Assembly (NCBI GenBank): GCA_015655035.1
Contig: JAATFS010000273.1
Location: 1 to 10,082, forward strand
DNA from: Lysobacterales bacterium
Lineage (GTDB): Bacteria > Pseudomonadota > Gammaproteobacteria > Xanthomonadales > Xanthomonadaceae
Reading direction: 5' to 3'
DNA: 10,082 bases
Below, one piece after another: positions 5,692 through 10,082 of this stretch. The notes under the pieces were generated by a model. The model did not search any database. It worked only from the letters and a program-made list of their open reading frames with translations, and was not told the DNA's origin. A program made the position numbers and the translations under genes. Each line of letters begins with the position of its first letter. The stretch's first letter is position 1.

Positions 5692-7009
5692 GGTTGTGCT
5701 CCGGAGTACAAGGCTTATCGGCAGCGCGGCGCAAATCTTCAAGGCGAAGTACGAGGCTGGCGGCATTGGCGCGGTGCAGGTCGTCGGGAACCTGCTGGCC
5801 ATCGGTGATCCAGGTGATCGGCAACTGGTGATCCACGACCACGGACAAGGCGCTGCCGAAGCGCCCGGTCTCGTCGAGCTTGGTCAACACCACGCCCTGG
5901 GGATGGGCGCCGGAAAACCGGCGCACGACTTCATCGAGATCGGAAAAGTGGGCATTGGCCGGCAGCACCAGCAGCGAGGTAACCTGCCGCGCGGGGCGCA
6001 GCCAGTTGAGCTGCGCGGCCAGGGCGCGGTCGCGCTGGCCCATGCCGGCGGTGTCGATCAGTACCAGTTTGTAGTCCTTCAGGCGTTCGAGCAGGGCGAC
6101 CAGCGCGGGCTCGCTGTCGGCTTCATGCACGGCGATGCCGAGCTGGCGGCCGTAGCTGTGCAGTTGCTCGCGACCGCCGACGCGCTGGGTGTCGGTGGTC
6201 ACCAGGGCGATGTCGCGCGGCGCGTGCCGGGCAGCAAAACGCGCCGCCAACTTGGCGATGGTGGTGGTCTTGCCGGCACCGGTCGGCCCCACTAGCGCGA
6301 TCACACCGCCCTGGTCGAGTGGATCGATCGGTGCGATCGGCAGGCGCTTGGATACCAGCCCGAGCATCAGGCCACGGCCACGATGCGCTTCGGTGTCGAC
6401 CGGAATCTGCGTGGCGACATCGCGGCTCAGGCCGGCGTCGAAGCCATAGTCGTCCATCAGCTGCAACGCCTGGGCACGCACTGGTGAGCCACGCAGACGC
6501 TCATCGGTGAGACGGTTCATCTCGCGCTCGATCATTTGCCGCATTTGCGCCAGTTCCTCGCGCAGCTGCGTCAATTGCATGTCGTTCTGCGGACTGGGCA
6601 GTGCTGCTGCCGTCGATTCCGCCGTGGCGTCAGGAACTGGCAGCACCGATGCAGGCGTGGCCAGCGCACGCGGCGACGGCAGGGTTGAGACGGTGGGCGC
6701 AGGCGCTTGCCAGGCGGCCGGCTGGCGCTGCGCCACTGCCGCGATCAGTTGATCTGCCGCGCTTGCGCTGCGTTGCGGCGCGGCCGCAGTAGTCGTAGTC
6801 GTAGCCGCAGTCGGGGCGGACGGGCTATCGGCGCGCGCGGTGTCGATTGCCCGCTGCACCAACTCCTCGTCATAGTTGCTGGCGGCGACGATCTCGATGC
6901 CCTCGGCGGTGCGCCGGTTGGACAGGATCACGGCATCGGCCCCGTGTTCTTCGCGCACCAGCCGGAAGGCGGTGCGCATGTCCGGCGCTACGAATCGCTT
7001 GATCTTCAT
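5678..7009 (-). CDS. flhF: Flagellar biosynthesis GTPase FlhF (SRP family)
   Basis: FlhF is an SRP-type GTPase that marks the cell pole where a flagellum is built. The 443 residues begin MKIKRFVAPDMRTAFRLVRE, the family's usual B-domain start. A low-complexity Ala/Pro/Thr linker follows (about 60-140), then the N and G domains. GTPase motifs are VGPTGAGKTTT (G1, 240-250), TTDTQRVGGREQL (271-283), LIDTAGM (G3, 317-323) and TKLDE (G4, 376-380), with GRFGSALS after it. No catalytic motif is missing. Its ATG overlaps the stop of a 36-codon ORF as ATGA, and the sequence before the ATG has no convincing Shine-Dalgarno, so coupling to the small ORF is likely. Its 3' end also holds a sigma-28-like promoter for flhG-fliA and overlaps flhG by 14 nt. 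Confidence 0.97.
   Translation of the reverse strand: MKIKRFVAPDMRTAFRLVREEHGADAVILSNRRTAEGIEIVAASNYDEELVQRAIDTARADSPSAPTAATTTTTAAAPQRSASAADQLIAAVAQRQPAAWQAPAPTVSTLPSPRALATPASVLPVPDATAESTAAALPSPQNDMQLTQLREELAQMRQMIEREMNRLTDERLRGSPVRAQALQLMDDYGFDAGLSRDVATQIPVDTEAHRGRGLMLGLVSKRLPIAPIDPLDQGGVIALVGPTGAGKTTTIAKLAARFAARHAPRDIALVTTDTQRVGGREQLHSYGRQLGIAVHEADSEPALVALLERLKDYKLVLIDTAGMGQRDRALAAQLNWLRPARQVTSLLVLPANAHFSDLDEVVRRFSGAHPQGVVLTKLDETGRFGSALSVVVDHQLPITWITDGQQVPDDLHRANAASLVLRLEDLRRAADKPCTPEHNHAVA
5699..5702 (-). promoter_or_regulatory. Ribosome binding site of flhG within the end of flhF
   Basis: GGAG on the minus strand lies 7 nt before the flhG ATG (5691-5689). It supports the 294-residue FlhG start and gives flhG its own initiation independent of flhF. 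It would also be present on a transcript started at the nearby sigma-28 candidate. Confidence 0.65.
5715..5741 (-). promoter_or_regulatory. Candidate sigma-28 (FliA) promoter inside flhF, upstream of flhG-fliA
   Basis: TGAA (5741-5738), exactly 15 nt, then GCCGATAA (5722-5715) on the minus strand. The -10 element matches the enterobacterial sigma-28 consensus at all 8 positions and the -35 at 3 of 4. Transcription would begin near 5708, giving a leader of about 17 nt that still holds the flhG GGAG site. It lies wholly in flhF codons for Glu-Asp-Leu through Ala-Asp-Lys, so codon use partly constrains the match. If active, FliA would drive flhG, itself and cheYZA. Confidence 0.62.
6789..6804. 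repeat. Short hexamer repeat in the flhF linker
   Basis: GTAGTC is repeated in tandem for 2.7 copies on the plus strand. Read on the minus strand it encodes the five-threonine run in the FlhF linker (residues 70-74). Copy-number change by whole hexamers would add or remove two threonines without a frameshift. This is likely harmless linker variation. Confidence 0.5.
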
Positions 7010-7116
7010 GAGTGCGGACCGTGATCGGAGAGGGGAGAAGAGGGATCAGTACTGCGCGCGGCCGGGTGCGGCCCCGCCGTTGCGTGCTTCACCATCGATT
7101 TGTTCGCAGCTGTCAT
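7006..7116 (-). CDS. Small ORF of 36 codons overlapping the flhF start (possible leader or small protein)
   Basis: This ORF fills most of the 176-nt flhA-flhF gap. The peptide begins MTAANKSMVKHATAG and ends SPLSDHGPHS. It is polar, rich in Ser, His, Ala and Pro, basic at the front, with no membrane segment or known motif. GGAGG (7129-7125) stands 8 nt before the ATG (5 nt before an alternative in-frame GTG at 7119), the strongest Shine-Dalgarno near flhF. The TGA (7008-7006) overlaps the flhF ATG (7009-7007) as ATGA. flhF itself has no good site. This repeats the arrangement before cheA, although the two peptides are not obviously alike. It may be a real small protein, a ribosome-loading cistron for flhF, or chance. 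I know of no described homologue. Confidence 0.55.
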   Translation of the reverse strand: MTAANKSMVKHATAGPHPAARSTDPSSPLSDHGPHS

Positions 7117-7124
7117 CACTGTTG

Positions 7125-7129
7125 CCTCC
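7125..7129 (-). promoter_or_regulatory. Ribosome binding site of the small ORF before flhF
   Basis: GGAGG on the minus strand is a five-base match to the anti-Shine-Dalgarno of 16S rRNA, 8 nt before the ATG at 7116. Its distance from flhF (over 110 nt) means it cannot serve flhF directly, so its presence argues that translation begins at the small ORF. Confidence 0.65.
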
Positions 7130-7136
7130 ACTCGAG

Positions 7137-7165
7137 GGGAACGGCCGTTGCCGCTTCCCGTTCCC
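7137..7165 (-). repeat. Hairpin after flhA, before the small ORF
   Basis: GGGAACGG and CCGTTCCC make a perfect 8-bp stem around a 13-nt loop, starting 20 nt after the flhA stop. There is no T-run on the minus strand. It sits 7 nt ahead of the GGAGG site. It could be a leaky terminator or attenuator between flhA and flhF, a processing site, or an mRNA-stabilising 3' structure for flhBA. An alternative local palindrome, AACGGCCGTT, overlaps it. Confidence 0.45.
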
Positions 7166-7185
7166 TAGTCACCAATCCCGGCGGT

Positions 7186-9270
7186 TCAGCTGATCGTCCC
7201 CACCAACTTCAGCCGCTTGTCCTCCGGCACTTCGCTGTAGGCAAGCACCGACAGCGAGGGCACGCTGTGCCGGACCAGGCGCGCCAACGCGGCGCGCACC
7301 TGTCCGGGCACCAGCACTACCGCGGGTTCGTTCCTGGCTTCCTGCTTGCCCACGCACTCCGCCAGACTCTGGTGGAGGCGTTCGGCCAAGCCGGGTTCCA
7401 GGGCGACGCCGTTGCCCTGGGTGGAGTCCTGCAAGACGCGTTCCAATTGCGGTGCCAGGGTGTAGACCGGCAGCTCCGCCGACATCCCGGCGATTTCCTG
7501 GACGATGAAACGGCCCAGCGAGGTCCGCACCGCGGCGGTGAGCACGGTCGGGTCCTGGCTCTGCGGTGCGTGTTCGACCAGCGCCTCCACGATCTTGCGC
7601 AACTGGCGGATCGGGATGCGCTCCACCAGCAGGTTCTGCAGCACCCGCACCACCACCGACAGCGCCAGCGCCTTCGGCGTCAGGTCTTCGACCAGCTTGG
7701 GCGCGCTCTTGGCCAGGGTGCCCATCAGCTGCTGCACCTCTTCGTGGCCGAGCAGTTCGGGCGCGTGCTCTCTGATCAGGTGCGACAGGTGGGTGGCGAC
7801 CACGGTGGCGGGATCGACCACGGTGTAGCCCATCGATTCGGCGTAGCTGCGTTGATGCGGCTGGATCCAGGTGGCGTCCAGGCCGAACGCCGGGTCTTTG
7901 CCGGCGATGCCGTCCAGCTTGCCCAGCGCGCCGCCCGGATCCAGCGCCAGTTCGCGATCGGCATGGATGTCGGCAGTCGCCACCGGCACACCATGCACCA
8001 ACAGCCGGTAGGCGCTGGCAGCCAGTTCCAGGTTGTCGCGGATATGGACGGGCGGAATCAGGAAGCCGATGTCCTGGGTGAGCTTGCGCCGCACCCCCTT
8101 GATCCGCGCCATCAGTTCGCCGCCCTGGTTCTTGTCCACCAACGGGATCAGGCGATAACCGACTTCCAGCCCCAATGGATCGATCGGGCGCAATTCGTCC
8201 CAGCTCAGCTCGGCGCTAGGCTGCGCGGTGGCCTGCGCCTTGGCCTCGTTCTTGGCGGCCTCCTGCGCCGGCATATCGACGCTGCGTTTCCACATTTTCC
8301 AGGCGATGACGCCCAGGATCAGCCCAAGCGTCAAAAACGCGACGTTGGGCATGCCCGGCACCAGTCCGACCAAGCCCAGGATCGCCGCCGACACCGCCAG
8401 CGCCTTGTGCTGGCCGAACACCTGGCCGATCATCGCCTTGCTCATGTCCTGCGCGCGCGAGGCGCGCGTGACCAGCATCGCCACGGCCGAGGACACCAGC
8501 AGCGCTGGCAGCTGCGCGATCAAGCCATCGCCTATCGACAGCAGGGTATAGGTCGAGGCGGCCTCGGCGAACGGCATGTCGTGCTGGAGCATGCCCACCG
8601 CCATGCCGCCAAGCAGGTTGATGAACAGGATCAGGATGCCGGCGATGGCATCACCCCGGATGAACTTGCTGGCACCATCCATCGCGCCATAGAAGTCGGC
8701 TTCCTCGCGGACTTCCTCGCGCCGGGCCTTGGCTTCCTCGCGGGTCAACAAACCGGCGTTGAGGTCGGCGTCGATCGCCATCTGCTTGCCGGGCATTGCG
8801 TTGAGGATGAAGCGCGCGGTCACTTCCGATACGCGCCCGGCCCCCTTGGTGATGACCACGAAGTTGATGATGGTCAGGATCGCGAACACCACGATGCCGA
8901 CCGCATAGTTGCCGCCGATCACGAAGTCGCCGAAGGCCTCGATCACCTTGCCGGCGGCGCCATGGCCGTTCTGGCCATTGAGCAGGATCACGCGAGTGGA
9001 GGCCACGTTCAGCGCCAGGCGCAGCATCGTGCTCATCAGCAGCACGATCGGGAAGATGGTGAACTCCAGCGGCCGCTGCACGTACACCACCGCCAGCAGC
9101 ACCATCAGCGAGATCGCGATGTTGAAGGTGAACAGTGCGTCCAGCACCGGCGCGGCCAACGGCACCACCACCATCGCCAGCATCGCCAGCACGATCAGGG
9201 GCGCGCCCAGGCCGTGACGCAGCATGTCCATCAGCTTGCGCGGCGTCATTGCGCCGGGTTGCGCGCTCAT
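7186..9270 (-). CDS. flhA: Flagellar export gate protein FlhA
   Basis: FlhA is the large inner-membrane ring protein of the flagellar type III export gate. Its cytoplasmic domain docks chaperone-substrate complexes. The 694 residues fit the family (about 690-700). The N-terminal half holds about eight hydrophobic segments, including 22-45, 48-65, 70-87, 120-141, 208-226, 246-267, 289-305 and 308-325. The FHIPEP-type cytoplasmic loop (about 142-205) contains NAMPGKQMAIDADLNAG (157-173), followed by KFIRGDAIAG with Arg205 and Asp207 in the segment needed for export. The soluble C-terminal domain runs from about 330 to the end and shows no gap. The ATG overlaps the flhB stop as ATGA with little Shine-Dalgarno upstream, so translation is probably coupled to flhB. 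An in-frame Met8 (MTPRKL) is a possible alternative start. Confidence 0.98.
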   Translation of the reverse strand: MSAQPGAMTPRKLMDMLRHGLGAPLIVLAMLAMVVVPLAAPVLDALFTFNIAISLMVLLAVVYVQRPLEFTIFPIVLLMSTMLRLALNVASTRVILLNGQNGHGAAGKVIEAFGDFVIGGNYAVGIVVFAILTIINFVVITKGAGRVSEVTARFILNAMPGKQMAIDADLNAGLLTREEAKARREEVREEADFYGAMDGASKFIRGDAIAGILILFINLLGGMAVGMLQHDMPFAEAASTYTLLSIGDGLIAQLPALLVSSAVAMLVTRASRAQDMSKAMIGQVFGQHKALAVSAAILGLVGLVPGMPNVAFLTLGLILGVIAWKMWKRSVDMPAQEAAKNEAKAQATAQPSAELSWDELRPIDPLGLEVGYRLIPLVDKNQGGELMARIKGVRRKLTQDIGFLIPPVHIRDNLELAASAYRLLVHGVPVATADIHADRELALDPGGALGKLDGIAGKDPAFGLDATWIQPHQRSYAESMGYTVVDPATVVATHLSHLIREHAPELLGHEEVQQLMGTLAKSAPKLVEDLTPKALALSVVVRVLQNLLVERIPIRQLRKIVEALVEHAPQSQDPTVLTAAVRTSLGRFIVQEIAGMSAELPVYTLAPQLERVLQDSTQGNGVALEPGLAERLHQSLAECVGKQEARNEPAVVLVPGQVRAALARLVRHSVPSLSVLAYSEVPEDKRLKLVGTIS

Positions 9271-10082
9271 GCCGTGCCGCCCGGACCGAATTCATCGACC
9301 TCGATCGCCGGCAACTGCGGCATGGGGCCGGTCTGCCAGCTGCGTAGCTGGTAGACATAGGACAGGATCTGGGCGACGGCCGAGTACAGTCTCACGGGAA
9401 TTTCCTTGCCGAGTTGCACTTCCCTATACAAGGCACGTGCCAAAGGCGGGGCGGATACGATCGCCACCCGATTCAGTTCGCCGGCTTCGCGGATGCGCAA
9501 CGCCATCTCGTCGCTGCCCTTGGCCACCACGGTGGGCGCGCGCATGCTGCCCCCCTCGTACTTGAGCGCCACTGCGTAGTGGGTCGGGTTGACCAGGATC
9601 ACGTCGGCGCCGGGTACAGCCTCCATCATTCGCCGCTGCGACAGCTGCATCTGCATCTGCCGGATGCGGCCTTTGACCTCGGGGCTGCCTTCGCTTTCCT
9701 TGAATTCGCGCTTGAGTTCTTCGCGCGTCATCTTCAGTTTCCGCAGCCAGTTCCACTTCTGGTAGGGCGCGTCGATGGCGGCCAGCAGCGTCAACGCACC
9801 GGCGGTATACAGCAGCAGTTCCAGCGCGAAACCCAGGCCGTTGCCGACCGCCGACTCCAACGGCTGGGCCAACAGCGAGCGCAAGCCGTGCAGGCCCCGC
9901 CAGATGCACAGACCCGCAGCCGTGCCCACGAACACCAGGCGCAGCAGCGACTTGATCAACTCGGCGATGCTCTCAGGTCCGTACAGCCGCTTGAAGCCGG
10001 CGAGGGGGTTGAGTTTGGTGAGGTCCGGGACCAGCGACTGGCCGGAGAAGCGCAGCCCTCCCATCAGGATCGGGCCGATCAC
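9267..10082 (-). CDS. flhB: Flagellar export switch protein FlhB, 5' end cut off by the window
   Basis: FlhB is an inner-membrane export gate protein whose cytoplasmic part cleaves itself and switches secretion from rod/hook to filament substrates. The 271 visible residues include a membrane-region stretch with two hydrophobic segments (about 43-61 and 83-104), then a charged linker, KMTREELKREFKESEGSPE (117-135). The autocleavage motif NPTH lies at 165-168 in VILVNPTHYAVALKYE; cleavage in the family is between Asn and Pro. The C-terminal FlhBC domain continues to VYQLRS, then a short extension ending DEFGPGGTA. By comparison with Salmonella NPTH at 269-272, roughly 104 N-terminal residues lie beyond base 10082. 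The GTG codon at the right edge is internal Val, not a start. The gene overlaps flhA by 4 nt. Confidence 0.97.
   Translation of the reverse strand: MIGPILMGGLRFSGQSLVPDLTKLNPLAGFKRLYGPESIAELIKSLLRLVFVGTAAGLCIWRGLHGLRSLLAQPLESAVGNGLGFALELLLYTAGALTLLAAIDAPYQKWNWLRKLKMTREELKREFKESEGSPEVKGRIRQMQMQLSQRRMMEAVPGADVILVNPTHYAVALKYEGGSMRAPTVVAKGSDEMALRIREAGELNRVAIVSAPPLARALYREVQLGKEIPVRLYSAVAQILSYVYQLRSWQTGPMPQLPAIEVDEFGPGGTA

Noticed and set aside
4795..5808. 337-codon plus-strand frame opposite flhG
   Set aside because: Antisense shadow: Gln/His/Gly-rich composition with no motif, and flhG carries a full set of ATPase motifs on the opposite strand. The same applies to the long plus-strand frames opposite cheA and cheZ (1110-2009, 2064-3167).
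7012..9354. 780-codon open frame on the plus strand opposite all of flhA
   Set aside because: Its product is dominated by Gln, His, Arg and Asp runs typical of the antisense of a GC-rich membrane-protein gene, it has no recognisable domain, and flhA on the other strand is unmistakable.

Overview
The window is a chromosomal flagellar and chemotaxis cluster from a high-GC gammaproteobacterium. The gene order (flhB-flhA-flhF-flhG-fliA-cheY-cheZ-cheA, then motC, with one unknown gene reversed between cheA and motC) and the protein sequences point to the Xanthomonadaceae (Xanthomonas and relatives). That is a judgement from memory of the families, not a search result. No mobile element, tRNA, rRNA or CRISPR array is visible.

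Layout. Nearly everything reads on the minus strand, so transcription runs from high to low coordinates. Reading that way: flhB (3' part only, 10082-9267) and flhA (9270-7186) encode the core of the flagellar type III export gate. flhF (7009-5678) and flhG (5691-4807) set flagellar position and number. fliA (4810-4061) encodes sigma-28. cheY (3975-3583), cheZ (3583-2966) and cheA (2792-1107) form the core of the chemotaxis signalling pathway. After a convergent hairpin there is a plus-strand gene of unknown function (741-1064). A divergent intergenic region follows, then motC (593 to the left edge, 5' part only), a stator subunit.

How the genes work together. FlhA and FlhB build the export gate. 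FlhF and FlhG, a GTPase/ATPase pair, decide where and how many flagella form. FliA switches on late flagellar genes. CheA phosphorylates CheY, CheZ removes the phosphate, and MotC powers the motor. Junctions are tight: flhB/flhA and flhG/fliA overlap by 4 nt (ATGA), cheY/cheZ by 1 nt (TGATG) and flhF/flhG by 14 nt.

Less obvious content. (1) The two apparent gaps, flhA-flhF and cheZ-cheA, each hold an unlisted small ORF (36 and 32 codons). Each has its own good Shine-Dalgarno site and a stop codon overlapping the next gene's start as ATGA, while that next gene has a poor Shine-Dalgarno site of its own. (2) A sigma-28-type promoter with a full-match -10 (GCCGATAA) and exact 15-nt spacing lies inside the 3' end of flhF. 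It would let FliA drive flhG-fliA-che and so itself. (3) A second sigma-28-type promoter sits so close to motC that the mRNA would be leaderless or nearly so. I see no wholly new multi-gene system. The small coupled ORFs and the promoter placement are the parts that deserve follow-up.
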